Origin: Bacteroidota bacterium
GTDB taxonomy: Bacteria; Bacteroidota; Bacteroidia; AKYH767-A; OLB10
Assembly (NCBI GenBank): GCA_016713925.1
Contig: JADJOH010000002.1
Coordinates: forward strand, 1,116,001-1,180,000
DNA length: 64,000 bases
Direction: 5' to 3'
Shown one piece after another: positions 44,447-53,584 of the stretch. Every line of letters begins with the position of its first letter. The first letter of the stretch is position 1. Made by a program: the position numbers and the translations under genes. The notes under the pieces are model-generated. The model was given only the letters and a program-made list of their open reading frames with translations, had not been told where the DNA came from and ran no database searches.

Positions 44447-46531
44447 ATGAAAACTAAAATGAAAAACTGTTGCAATCTATTTCTTTTCATGTTTATTTTT
44501 AATACTAAATCTGAAAGTCAAGACATAATAGTACCCTATTTCAATAGCCCAACTCTTCAATTTTCGAACCTTGAAACATTTGTAAATAGTTATTCTAATC
44601 CAGTACAATTTTATAGAAGTAATACCTTTACAGGTTATAATGGTGAATATGAAATAAACTTACTTACTCCTGATTTTTTTTGGGCTGATCATTATCTTGG
44701 TCCGACTTTAGAAACTTATCTTTTATCCTACGACATGGAGGTGGTGTCTTTTCCATTTTTACCAGATTGCTATTTATATTCGAATGGATGCGAAGGTGCT
44801 ATTGATAGAAATTTGGTAATGCCACCTTCTTCGCAAGCTTATTTTCCATTAACTGATACCTGGGGAGCTGCAATTTTTAGAAAAAAACCATTGACTAAAT
44901 TGATAAATACTGAAAGTCAATCTCTAGCATCAATAGCATATAAAGATAACTTTCCTTTTGATGTTTTTACCAATCGATATTATCTTCCTCATTCCATAAT
45001 TAAACATACCATTTATGTCCATTGTGAAAACAATAATGTCACTACCCCTACTTCTAATCCAATATTTAGTGTTTCATGGATCTATGATAATACAAGAGGC
45101 AGAATGAAAGAATACCCTTTTTGCCCCTGCAACTGTACCAATTGTTCAGAATCAGAATACGACGTTTCATATGCTCCAAAATTACTTCATAATCAAATTT
45201 CTCATTCTTACAATGAAAGCAATAACACAGTATTATTACCAAATGGAACTATAAACTATTTTGATTACTCAAATATCAATTCCAATGGATGTACCATTCC
45301 TCTTTTAATTCAACCAAATCAAAACGATGTGTTCTTTTCCAGCTCACCTGTTTCTACTTACAATAAAGCATATATCCCGCCATATTCCCTCATTTCTGCT
45401 CCACTCATGCAACATCGTGGTCTAGTACCTGCAGGCTACGAAAATATTTCTGGAAACATTGTGAAACTAAATGGAATAGAACATAACTATTTTATAAACA
45501 CGAATATTTTACCCCACATGGCTGAAATCAATACAACTGATTACATCATATACAACCCTAGTGATGTTACAATAACTGCTGATAATTTACTTTTTTATTA
45601 TCCATACTCCTATAGAACTATTCGGGGAATGTTTCCAACACCTGCTGAGGTATTGGCTGATAACATCAATATCAATGGTGGCCCCTATGATCCCCAGGAT
45701 GTACCCGTTCGCACTGACTTGCGCTGTGAAGATCCCTTATTCCCCGATGACCCGTTGATTCCTGATGATTCTAAGTATGCTTCATTGTATAGATTAGCTT
45801 CTGGTAGCATGGTTACATTAAAGCCATGTGTTAGTGTTTTTGATGCAGCCTTTATTCTATATCCAAATTCAACATTAGTTTTAGACAACAAACCCACCAT
45901 CATTGGTTTACATAGGGTAGCTATTGATCGATTTGGAGGGAGGCTAATTGAAAAACACGACCTAAATAACGGTACATTTTATTTACAAAATAAAACTGAA
46001 ACAGCAATTGCTCCAAATTCCTATGTTGTAAATTCGAAAATATTTGCTGGAGAAAATGTTGATGCTTTGTCACAAACTGGGCCTTATGTAGCAGCAATCG
46101 GAACCAACTTAGAACTATTAGCTAGTGAATTTATTAAACTAGAACATGGCTTTTCTGCTGAAAATGGTTCTGAGGTGAAAATTAAAATCGACCCATTATT
46201 ATCAATTGGTTTATGTCCACAGCCGCTGAGTGGCGGTAGCGGAAATCGTATCAGAAATAGTACAACTCCGGAAATTAGCAGCAATGCTCATATTAAACTT
46301 TTACCCAATCCCTTTCAAGTAGCCACCGGAATATTCATTGAAAACAAAGAGGGAGATGAGATTCAATCCATTGTTGTTATGGATGCAACAGGAAAAACAA
46401 TCAAAACACTATCGCATATCAATACAAACTATTCGGAGATTTCTCTGGCTGAATTTAATGATGGATTGTACTTTATAATTGTAAAAACCATTCAAAATCA
46501 AAAAGTGTTTAAGGCGATTAAGCAAGGGTAA
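44447..46531 (+). CDS. T9SS-secreted protein B1 with 3-coathanger-stack region
   Basis: The product is 694 residues. The N-terminal signal is MKNCCNLFLFMFIFNTKSES. A long Tyr/Pro/Asn-rich region includes VVSFPFLPDC, PHSIIKHTIYVHCENN, WIYDNTRGRMK and FCPCNCTNCSESEYDV (clustered Cys). Residues about 470-590 form a 3-coathanger-stack-like module (DAAFILYPNSTLVLDNKP, EFIKLEHGFSAENGSEVKIK). The C-terminal type A sorting domain begins LLPNPFQVATG. Function is unknown; the homolog B2 lies at 48310-50412, and the last 300 bases of the two genes are nearly identical. Confidence 0.85.
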   Translation: MKTKMKNCCNLFLFMFIFNTKSESQDIIVPYFNSPTLQFSNLETFVNSYSNPVQFYRSNTFTGYNGEYEINLLTPDFFWADHYLGPTLETYLLSYDMEVVSFPFLPDCYLYSNGCEGAIDRNLVMPPSSQAYFPLTDTWGAAIFRKKPLTKLINTESQSLASIAYKDNFPFDVFTNRYYLPHSIIKHTIYVHCENNNVTTPTSNPIFSVSWIYDNTRGRMKEYPFCPCNCTNCSESEYDVSYAPKLLHNQISHSYNESNNTVLLPNGTINYFDYSNINSNGCTIPLLIQPNQNDVFFSSSPVSTYNKAYIPPYSLISAPLMQHRGLVPAGYENISGNIVKLNGIEHNYFINTNILPHMAEINTTDYIIYNPSDVTITADNLLFYYPYSYRTIRGMFPTPAEVLADNININGGPYDPQDVPVRTDLRCEDPLFPDDPLIPDDSKYASLYRLASGSMVTLKPCVSVFDAAFILYPNSTLVLDNKPTIIGLHRVAIDRFGGRLIEKHDLNNGTFYLQNKTETAIAPNSYVVNSKIFAGENVDALSQTGPYVAAIGTNLELLASEFIKLEHGFSAENGSEVKIKIDPLLSIGLCPQPLSGGSGNRIRNSTTPEISSNAHIKLLPNPFQVATGIFIENKEGDEIQSIVVMDATGKTIKTLSHINTNYSEISLAEFNDGLYFIIVKTIQNQKVFKAIKQG

Positions 46532-46631
46532 CATGAAAATGTACGAACTGTTGGCGTCGATTAATCCTCTTATCAATTGAGCATTTCTTTTACCGAAATG
46601 ATAACCACGTGATGCAAACGCTTCTACCTAC

Positions 46632-46680
46632 AACATCCTTCCGGGAAAAAATAACCATTTGAATGAAATTAAATTCTCCA
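46632..46680 (+). repeat. Relic of the downstream barrel gene's 3' end, antisense
   Basis: This segment matches 50512-50558, the end of the minus-strand barrel gene, with about 5 changes and one indel (shared AACATCCTTCC, GGAAAAA, TAACCA, GAATGAAATTAAATT). It includes the A2 start codon at 46663. It marks the junction of the tandem duplication that made A1B1 and A2B2. Confidence 0.8.
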
Positions 46681-48309
46681 TCAAGCTTTGTGAAGTACGC
46701 TCTTCTTTTTATAGGGCTATGTTTAAATTTTCTTTTTCGTGGAACTTCAACCGCACAAACCTATAGAAACGTATGTTTCACAAACCCTGCTAACAACGAG
46801 TATGGAGATAAAATTGCAATTACATATGATAATCACTTTATAATATCATCCACTATTAGAATAGGGTCTCTCGGACTGCCTCAACTAGCGATTACTAAAA
46901 CAGACTCCTCTTTTAACCCCATCTTTACCAAATTGTATGGCTATAGTAACGTAAACTATAATACATCCGGTATGGAACTCACGAATGACTCTAGTATACT
47001 TATAGTGAGCTCAAATTCTGAATACGACTCATTAAATCAAAAATATAGATTATTTTCAACCATCGCTAAATTAAATATGTCAGGCGATACCATACATACA
47101 CTAAACATCAGTGATTCACTGAACAATCTATATCTTAAACCGATTCATGTTTCCGGTGATAGTTTGTTCCTTATTGGTTCCGTTGGAAGTACAAAACAAT
47201 TTGAGCCAAATGAAGGCGTTTTTATTGCCTATAATCATAAAACCAATTCAGTTATATTCAAAAGAATTTTTAACAAACATCCAAACTACAATACGAATTT
47301 ATGGCATGGAGTATTCAATGAAAAGAAGCAAACCTTCCTTATAGCAGGGACGGCGCAAATAGATACGACTTCATCGAATTTTCTTCAGTTATTTCTAATA
47401 GAATGTAATACAAATGGTTTAGCTATAAATATGTATAGTATGTCAGATACTGTTGACTATAGCTACCTCCAACTAGCAACATCGAAGAAATCGGGAAAGA
47501 TTTTTTGTGGTGTTGAAAAATTTTCTGCTAATCAAAAGAGCAGTTTTATATACTTTACTCTCGATTCTCTTAATAATAAAGTGATAAGTAAAAGAATTTA
47601 TGATGGAATTCAAGATAAATTATTTTTTACAAACGCCTTTATTGATTCAACTGATAATATTCTTTTATCCTTAGGACCCCGGATACTTAATATTGATAGC
47701 ATAGGAGATATCATTGGCTATAACTATATCTTCCAAAACAATACCTACCCACTTGCAAACATTCTTTATAAAGCAGGAACAGTAATCGGTAATAAAGCGT
47801 ATTTTATAGGAAGCGTAAAATTACTTCTAAGTTCTGCTTTTGATATTATAATAGCCGAAACAGACTTGAATGGAATAGGTTGCTTTGCCAGCAATCTTAC
47901 TGAAAGTTCAGTAAATTATCCTATTGCAATTAATCCGGATTCGATTTCTATAGACACATCACATAGCTTCAACTATACTTATGGATTGGATGTATTAAAT
48001 TCAACTTTGGGACTTATGAATTTATGTCCAAATTCTTCTAATGAAATTTCCGAATTGAATGATATCGAAATAAAAGTATCTCCTAACCCATTTCAAGACA
48101 AAATAACAATTACTTGTGATAACCCCTTATCCTCAATTAATATAAGTATAAGTTCCATGAATGGTATTTTAATGGAAAAATGCAGAGTAAATGATCTATC
48201 AACTTTAGAAATTAATCTGGAAAATTTACCATCAGGAATTTATATTTTATCAATAGTATATAATGATAAAAGCAAAATCAATAAGAAATTAATTAAAATA
48301 AATAATTAG
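46663..48309 (+). CDS. T9SS-secreted protein A2 (second cassette)
   Basis: The product is 548 residues, homologous to A1 over its length (compare ITKTDSSFNPIFTKLYG, NLNSLLILSIA-type strands and the DLNGIGCF segment with A1 DFSGVGCY). The signal segment is KYALLFIGLCLNFLFRGTSTAQ. The C-terminal sorting domain starts VSPNPFQDKITI and ends KKLIKINN. Its first codons (MKLNS) lie in the antisense relic of the barrel gene, so its N-terminus differs from A1. B2 follows directly (TAG-ATG). Confidence 0.85.
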   Translation: MKLNSPSSFVKYALLFIGLCLNFLFRGTSTAQTYRNVCFTNPANNEYGDKIAITYDNHFIISSTIRIGSLGLPQLAITKTDSSFNPIFTKLYGYSNVNYNTSGMELTNDSSILIVSSNSEYDSLNQKYRLFSTIAKLNMSGDTIHTLNISDSLNNLYLKPIHVSGDSLFLIGSVGSTKQFEPNEGVFIAYNHKTNSVIFKRIFNKHPNYNTNLWHGVFNEKKQTFLIAGTAQIDTTSSNFLQLFLIECNTNGLAINMYSMSDTVDYSYLQLATSKKSGKIFCGVEKFSANQKSSFIYFTLDSLNNKVISKRIYDGIQDKLFFTNAFIDSTDNILLSLGPRILNIDSIGDIIGYNYIFQNNTYPLANILYKAGTVIGNKAYFIGSVKLLLSSAFDIIIAETDLNGIGCFASNLTESSVNYPIAINPDSISIDTSHSFNYTYGLDVLNSTLGLMNLCPNSSNEISELNDIEIKVSPNPFQDKITITCDNPLSSINISISSMNGILMEKCRVNDLSTLEINLENLPSGIYILSIVYNDKSKINKKLIKINN

Positions 48310-50412
48310 ATGAGACGACAATTTATACAATCTATTGTTATTTTAATGCAACTATCATTTCTTAATGTTACTGCACAAGATTTAATAAATCAATATGCGA
48401 ATTTACCCTCTCCGGTAAGTTCTGATTTTGAAATAAATTTATCCTCTACTTCAAATACGCAATTGCTTAAATGGTATAGACCTTTCAGCAATCCATTTCC
48501 ATCATATGACGGTGAATACAATATTCTCACTATAGACGATTGGCTATTTTGGGAGAACTACATTCAGGCGCCAGGATATGGAATTGCTGTTTCTTATCAA
48601 ATTGAAGTAGTTTCTTTCCCGTTTTTACCTGACTGTATTAAAAATACTAGTGGATGTGGAGCTAATAATCCTAATCCCGGAAGAAACTTCATTTTACCCT
48701 CAGATCCATATGATCCCAATACTGATAGCTGGGATTACGTTAGAAGATATATTCCACCGACTAAGTTTAATGTGAAGGGTTCAAGTTTAGCTTCATTTGC
48801 ATATGCCGTTGATAATCCCGTGTTAAGCACCCCGGTCCGAAATTATTTTCCTCATACCATATTAAAACATACTTTGAATATTCATTGTGAAACGAATTCA
48901 ACCTCTGATCCGATTACACCACCGATTTTCAAGTTTTCGTGGCTTCATGATAATACGAGAGGTCGTATGAAATCCTATCCTTTCTGTCCAAATAGCGATG
49001 CACTTTGCAATGAATCACAATATGATGTTTGCTTTGCTCCAAGATTATTACATAAAAATACCAGTCACTATTACAATGAAAGTTCGCCAACTCTGATTGT
49101 ACCGGTTTCAGGTACTCTTGACTATTTTAAATACAGTGATCTTGTAAATTCAAATTGTAATTTGCCTTATACGATTTACCCCTTGTCCAATTATGCATTT
49201 TATAACTATACACCCGGATTCCCTTCATACATCCGTGCCTATTTTGCACCTTATTCATTGATCACGGCACCACTCTATCAAAGTGAAGGCAGAGCGATAG
49301 CAGGTTACGAAGTTTCGGGATCAAACTTTTCTCCCATGTTTGGTATTTCACACAACTATACTATAAATTCTAATTTTGACTTTGCGTTTACAGAGCTGGC
49401 AACGACAGATAGAATCTTCTACAACCCCAGCGATGTTACCATTACTGCCACTGATCTTCATTTTCCAAGTCACTATTCCTTCCGTACCATTCGTGGAGTT
49501 TATCCTTCACCCGCCGAAGTGGCCAATGATAATACTCCCGCCAATGGTGGTTTTTATAGTGATGATCGTGATGTACCCGTTCGCACTGACCTGCGTAGTG
49601 AAGATCCGTTGTTCCCCGATGACCCAATGATTCCTGACCATTCCAGATATGCCTCTTTGTACAGACTGGCAGCCGGAAGCAAATTAACCTTTGATCCCTG
49701 CGTTGAGGTTTTTGATGCTGCTTTTATTTTAAATCCCGGTTCGGTTTTAGAATTTGCCAATGCGCCTACATTTGTCGGGCTCCATCGTGTGGCCATTGAT
49801 AGAATGGGCGGAAGACTTATCCGCAAGTATGATCTTGCTTCCCTAACAAACGGCACTTTGTTTTTACAAGATGATGTTGAATCAGCAAATAGTCCGAATA
49901 CGTATGTGGCAGATGCAAAAATCCATGTGGGCGAATTTGTTGATCCGAATCAAACGGCAGGACCTTATGTTGCAGATATAGGTAGCAATCTTGAATTAAT
50001 AGCAAAAGAATATATAAAGCTGGATAATGGATTTAGTGCACTGCCCGGTTCAGCAGTTAAAATAACTATTGACCCCAATTTATCAGTGGCCATCTGTCCT
50101 CCACCTCTCAGTGGCGGTAGCGGAAATCGCATTAGAAATAGTACAACTCCGGAAATTAGCAGCAATGCTCATATTAAACTTTTACCCAATCCCTTTCAAG
50201 TAGCCACCGGAATATACATTGAAAACAAAGAAGGAGATGAGATTCAATCCATTGTTGTTATGGATGCAACAGGAAAAACAATCAAAACACTATCGCAGAT
50301 CAATACAAACTATTCGGAAATTTCCCTGGCGGAATTTAATGATGGATTGTACTTTATAATTGTAAAAACAATTCAAAATCAAAAAGTATTTAAGGCGTTG
50401 AAGCAGGGGTGA
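48310..50412 (+). CDS. T9SS-secreted protein B2 with 3-coathanger-stack region
   Basis: The product is 700 residues, colinear with B1: signal (FIQSIVILMQLSFLNVTAQ), VVSFPFLPDC, PHTILKHTLNIHCETN, WLHDNTRGRMKSYPFCP, RTDLRSEDPLFPDDPMIPD, and the stack-like module with DAAFILNPGSVLEF and EYIKLDNGFSALPGSAVKI. A type A sorting domain ends it. Outside the C-terminus it is moderately diverged from B1. Over the last roughly 300 bases the two genes differ at only about 14 sites. Start ATG abuts the A2 stop. Confidence 0.85.
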   Translation: MRRQFIQSIVILMQLSFLNVTAQDLINQYANLPSPVSSDFEINLSSTSNTQLLKWYRPFSNPFPSYDGEYNILTIDDWLFWENYIQAPGYGIAVSYQIEVVSFPFLPDCIKNTSGCGANNPNPGRNFILPSDPYDPNTDSWDYVRRYIPPTKFNVKGSSLASFAYAVDNPVLSTPVRNYFPHTILKHTLNIHCETNSTSDPITPPIFKFSWLHDNTRGRMKSYPFCPNSDALCNESQYDVCFAPRLLHKNTSHYYNESSPTLIVPVSGTLDYFKYSDLVNSNCNLPYTIYPLSNYAFYNYTPGFPSYIRAYFAPYSLITAPLYQSEGRAIAGYEVSGSNFSPMFGISHNYTINSNFDFAFTELATTDRIFYNPSDVTITATDLHFPSHYSFRTIRGVYPSPAEVANDNTPANGGFYSDDRDVPVRTDLRSEDPLFPDDPMIPDHSRYASLYRLAAGSKLTFDPCVEVFDAAFILNPGSVLEFANAPTFVGLHRVAIDRMGGRLIRKYDLASLTNGTLFLQDDVESANSPNTYVADAKIHVGEFVDPNQTAGPYVADIGSNLELIAKEYIKLDNGFSALPGSAVKITIDPNLSVAICPPPLSGGSGNRIRNSTTPEISSNAHIKLLPNPFQVATGIYIENKEGDEIQSIVVMDATGKTIKTLSQINTNYSEISLAEFNDGLYFIIVKTIQNQKVFKALKQG

Positions 50413-50507
50413 TAGGAAATTGAATGGATTGTTGTTTTCGATTCAATGAATACTCCTTCTACATTTCATTCCCTTAGGGAAAGATTCTTCTTTGCACATT
50501 CTCCCTC

Positions 50508-51749
50508 CTAAAACATCCTTCCCGGAAAAATAACCAACTGAATGAAATTAAATTCCAATTGATCGAAGGAAATTTTTTTACCTTCCTTCATTGATAAATT
50601 TAAATTGGGAATCCAGCGGAGGTTGGTGCGGAGCAGCATCGACTGAATGCGGTTGGGTCGGATATCCCAGCCAAAGGTGATGCCGGGACGGATGTACTCT
50701 TTCTCCTTTTTGTAGGCTGTTGCCCGCGCTTCCTTTTCATGGAGAGAAAGATGTTCATAGCTTACCGAAGGTCCAACGAAAGGCACAAAGCCATGGTAAT
50801 CGCCGATAAACTTATACGCCTCCAGTGTAATTGATTTACGATGCAACTTTTGCTCGTAACCATAGGCCTTCAGTTCACTTTTTACAGGACGATATGCCAG
50901 ACTCAATTGCAGATCGGGCTTATGCCAATAGTAACCGATGGCCAGATCAGGAAATACTTTTGCGCTTTTATGTTGTCCGAGCCAGGGATGTGAAGATGTA
51001 TTGTGGTCAGATGTTTTTAAATAGAATGCGGAAGAAGGTCCGGCCGCCAGTGTGAATCCGTTCAGCTTATTCCTTGCAGCCAGGGTATCGGTGATGCGTT
51101 GGGTACGACCGCTCTGCCAGTCTTTCTCCGCGCTTAAAGTGACATCAAATAAATATTTATAGGAAAGACCAACACTCATTTTATGCAGTGAAACAGTTGT
51201 CGCTATTTCTCTGCTGAAATAATAACGTTGCGCCTTACCGAAATCCATCGCTGCAGAGAATTCAATGAGATGATTGCGTGTCCGGAAGCTTGCGCCGCTG
51301 CTTAAAGGAGCCGTAAATCGTGTTTGTTTGGTTCCTTCTCCCTGTTTGTACGAGGTTGCTGCCAGCGAAATCCCCAACCAGGGCCGGAGTTTCCCCTTCT
51401 CTATCTTCCACGGAAAATAGCGTCCTCCTGTTTCTACGCCGGTGCTCAAAGCAGCTTCTTTAAAACGAGCGACGGGAATGGCCACAAAGAAATCTGCATG
51501 GCCCCAGAAATGAGTAGCGCCGATGAGGATACGGTTCCCGGCATAATCATCCAGTTCCCGGTTCTTCAAAGAGCCATCTTCAGAAATGATCTTCGATTGC
51601 GTTCCTGCTCCTGGAAAAAAACGCATATCCGCCCCAACGTACATCTCCGCAAAACGATGACGGGTTTGGGCGCCCTGCTGATTTTCCTGGGCGGCAACAC
51701 CGGTAAACAGACCTGCCGAAAAGACAAGCAGGAGTAGGATATGTTTCAT
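50508..51749 (-). CDS. Outer-membrane beta-barrel-like protein
   Basis: The product is 413 residues from MKHILLLLVFSAG (ATG at 51749). ATGs 3 and 4 codons upstream directly abut a small upstream ORF and are also possible. The signal peptide ends TGVAAQ. The mature part has many amphipathic strands (LIGATHFWGHADFFVAIPV, PWLGISLAATSYK, MSVGLSYKYLFDVTLSAE, FPDLAIGYYWHKPDLQLSLAYRP) and a terminal FIQLVIFPGRMF with Phe at the end, typical of outer-membrane barrels. The ligand is unknown. It is convergent with B2, and its 3' end was copied into the A/B duplication junction. Confidence 0.78.
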   Translation of the reverse strand: MKHILLLLVFSAGLFTGVAAQENQQGAQTRHRFAEMYVGADMRFFPGAGTQSKIISEDGSLKNRELDDYAGNRILIGATHFWGHADFFVAIPVARFKEAALSTGVETGGRYFPWKIEKGKLRPWLGISLAATSYKQGEGTKQTRFTAPLSSGASFRTRNHLIEFSAAMDFGKAQRYYFSREIATTVSLHKMSVGLSYKYLFDVTLSAEKDWQSGRTQRITDTLAARNKLNGFTLAAGPSSAFYLKTSDHNTSSHPWLGQHKSAKVFPDLAIGYYWHKPDLQLSLAYRPVKSELKAYGYEQKLHRKSITLEAYKFIGDYHGFVPFVGPSVSYEHLSLHEKEARATAYKKEKEYIRPGITFGWDIRPNRIQSMLLRTNLRWIPNLNLSMKEGKKISFDQLEFNFIQLVIFPGRMF

Positions 51750-51761
51750 CAGACCCATCAT

Positions 51762-51884
51762 CTAAATGATCGTAAGCAGAAAGTTCAAAATCGAAACGAG
51801 CAGTTCCAACAAAAGATAAATGAGGGATCGTACATCTCCCGGAATGGAGGAGACCATCAGCAGCATGGAGAGAAGTGTCAACAT
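51762..51884 (-). CDS. Small hydrophobic ORF (40 aa) upstream of the barrel gene
   Basis: ATG (complement of 51882-51884) to TAG (51762-51764) encodes 40 residues starting MLTLLSMLLMVSS and ending VSILNFLLTII, with two hydrophobic stretches around a charged PGDVRS turn. Its stop touches the first ATG of the barrel frame (TAG-ATG). It could be a tiny membrane protein or a coupling leader peptide. Support is only its clean frame and position. Confidence 0.4.
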   Translation of the reverse strand: MLTLLSMLLMVSSIPGDVRSLIYLLLELLVSILNFLLTII

Positions 51885-52068
51885 TTTCTTAACCTTTGAT
51901 TCGACAAAAATGCAATCGATCCTTTTTCAGGTCAAGTAAGAAGGGGTTAACTGCAAAAAACGGGAGAAATGGTAAGGGTTATGGGATAAAATGCATTTGC
52001 AGGGATGAAATGCAAGGCTATGTGGAAGATTTACGGATCAATCGGAAGATCGCAGTACCGGGAATCAA

Positions 52069-52494
52069 TTAATTACTCTGCTCTTCGGGCCAGTTTTCCG
52101 TGTTCTGAAAAATGATGCCGGTCTTTCCCTCATCCTTCACGAGAATAAATGTTTCCTTTAAAACAACTCTGCTGCAAACCACCTTATAGATAAGTGTCAA
52201 TTGATTGTACCCCGATGCCTCATCGTACTTTTTATCCTCGCTTACATATTCAAAGCTTTCGATCGGACCTGTGGTATCCTGCAAACGAATAAATTTCTCC
52301 ATTTTGGCTTGCAGGGGTTCGCTCTGATTGGACGAAGAAGTATAATACGTATCCAGCCCATCGTACTTCTCGTTTTTCAAATCTGTCAGCAATTGCTCAA
52401 CGATTTTTTTGGCTTCCGTTCCATCCACTTCTGATGAACAGGAAGAAAATAAAAATGCGAGGATCGCTAAGCTAAGACATGCAATTCTATTCAT
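52069..52494 (-). CDS. Lipoprotein of unknown function
   Basis: The product is 141 residues with a lipoprotein signal (LSLAILAFLFSSCSS, Cys19). The mature domain (KKIVEQLLTDLKNEKYDGLDTYY...FILVKDEGKTGIIFQN) has the helix-then-sheet layout of small NTF2-like or DUF4019-type periplasmic proteins, but I cannot assign a family firmly. It stands alone on the minus strand. Confidence 0.75.
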   Translation of the reverse strand: MNRIACLSLAILAFLFSSCSSEVDGTEAKKIVEQLLTDLKNEKYDGLDTYYTSSSNQSEPLQAKMEKFIRLQDTTGPIESFEYVSEDKKYDEASGYNQLTLIYKVVCSRVVLKETFILVKDEGKTGIIFQNTENWPEEQSN

Positions 52495-52602
52495 CTTTTT
52501 AGAATGTCGAAGGATAAATATAAAATCAATTCTTTAATTGTGCAGAGCTACCTTAATCTTGAACAAATGGTTGGAAAAAATTAAATCATCAACTGCACTT
52601 AC

Positions 52603-52989
52603 TTACTTCAGGTCGTTCACCAGATTATTTATTTTCTCAAAAGCAGTCGCGTCCTTCACCACATACTGCTCCGCTCCTTTCTGAATACTTTGCAAGGCGA
52701 TGCTGTAACGTTCCTGACTGCTGAGCATGATAATATGAATATCCGGATTCGCTTTTTTAATCACAGTCAGGATTTCCATTCCGGTCGCCGCATCTTTCAC
52801 ATCCTTGTTCAGGTGATAGTCCAGAATAATAATTTCCGGATTTTCATGGATATGTTTCAGACACTCCTCGCCGGTGGGGAAAATGGTTACTGTATGTGGA
52901 ATATCCCTCGTCAGGCGGTCCATCAGCAACGAGCTTTGTAACTCATCATCTTCCACAATAAAAATTTTTCTGGCTTTTCCGAATTTCAT
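52603..52989 (-). CDS. Stand-alone response regulator (receiver domain only)
   Basis: The product is 128 residues consisting of a single CheY-like receiver. The acidic pocket is E13/D14/D15 (IVEDDE), the phospho-acceptor is Asp57 (IILDYHL), the switch residue is Ser in IIMLSSQ (about 90), and Lys112 is in YVVKDA. No output domain is present, so it must act by protein contact. No histidine kinase is adjacent, so its partner is elsewhere. Confidence 0.93.
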   Translation of the reverse strand: MKFGKARKIFIVEDDELQSSLLMDRLTRDIPHTVTIFPTGEECLKHIHENPEIIILDYHLNKDVKDAATGMEILTVIKKANPDIHIIMLSSQERYSIALQSIQKGAEQYVVKDATAFEKINNLVNDLK

Positions 52990-53181
52990 AATTATTAATC
53001 AGTTAGGATCTTGGAAGGAAATTTCCCCGACCTGTCAATTACAGGGCTAAAGTAAGAAAATAATCTGCTGATCAATTCGTAGTCTGGTAGTACAGGGACG
53101 TAAACTTTATTAATCACCAACTTTCACACAATATCTATTATACATTGAAACCCTACCCCTTAGCAGATTTCAAAATTCCAT

Positions 53182-53215
53182 TTTGCAAAATGCAAAGGCT
53201 TCTTCCTTATTTTTG
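53182..53215 (+). promoter_or_regulatory. Promoter of panD
   Basis: TTTG (53182-53185), a 22-base spacer and TATTTTTG (53208-53215) fit the Bacteroidota -33/-7 consensus. The panD ATG is only 7 bases past the -7 box, predicting a leaderless or nearly leaderless mRNA. A half palindrome CGACCTGTCA, part of the 8-kb repeat family, lies nearby at 53028-53037. Confidence 0.6.
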
Positions 53216-53222
53216 CACCGCT

Positions 53223-53576
53223 ATGACCATACAAGTATTAAAATCTAAAATCCACCGCGCCCGAATTACTCAGGCTGAGTTAAATTATGTTGGCAGCATT
53301 ACCATCGATCCGGACTTACTGGAAGTCGCCAATATGATTGAAGGTGAAAAAGTACATGTTTTGAACGTTAACAATGGCGAACGGCTTGAAACTTATATTA
53401 TTACAGGAAAAAGAGGCAGTGGTGAAATCTGTATTAACGGACCTGCTGCGAGGAAAATGTATTTGGGAGACCTCGTAATTATTGTTTCCTTTGCCAGCAT
53501 GGACTTCGAAGAGGCAAAATCCTTTAAACCATGGATTTGCTTCCCTGATGCGGAGAATCATCCCGTAAGATCCTAA
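53223..53576 (+). CDS. panD: Aspartate 1-decarboxylase
   Basis: This pyruvoyl enzyme makes beta-alanine from aspartate for pantothenate synthesis. The product is 117 residues from the ATG at 53223 (MTIQVLKSKIHRARITQAEL), the standard N-terminus; a frame extension upstream to 53145 crosses the promoter. Self-cleavage occurs between Gly24 and Ser25 in YVGSITID. The motifs RLETYIITGKRGSGEICINGPAAR and GDLVIIVSF are present. It supplies the PanC reaction encoded at 36562. A flippase-like gene follows closely on the same strand. Confidence 0.96.
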   Translation: MTIQVLKSKIHRARITQAELNYVGSITIDPDLLEVANMIEGEKVHVLNVNNGERLETYIITGKRGSGEICINGPAARKMYLGDLVIIVSFASMDFEEAKSFKPWICFPDAENHPVRS

Positions 53577-53584
53577 AAGACTGT

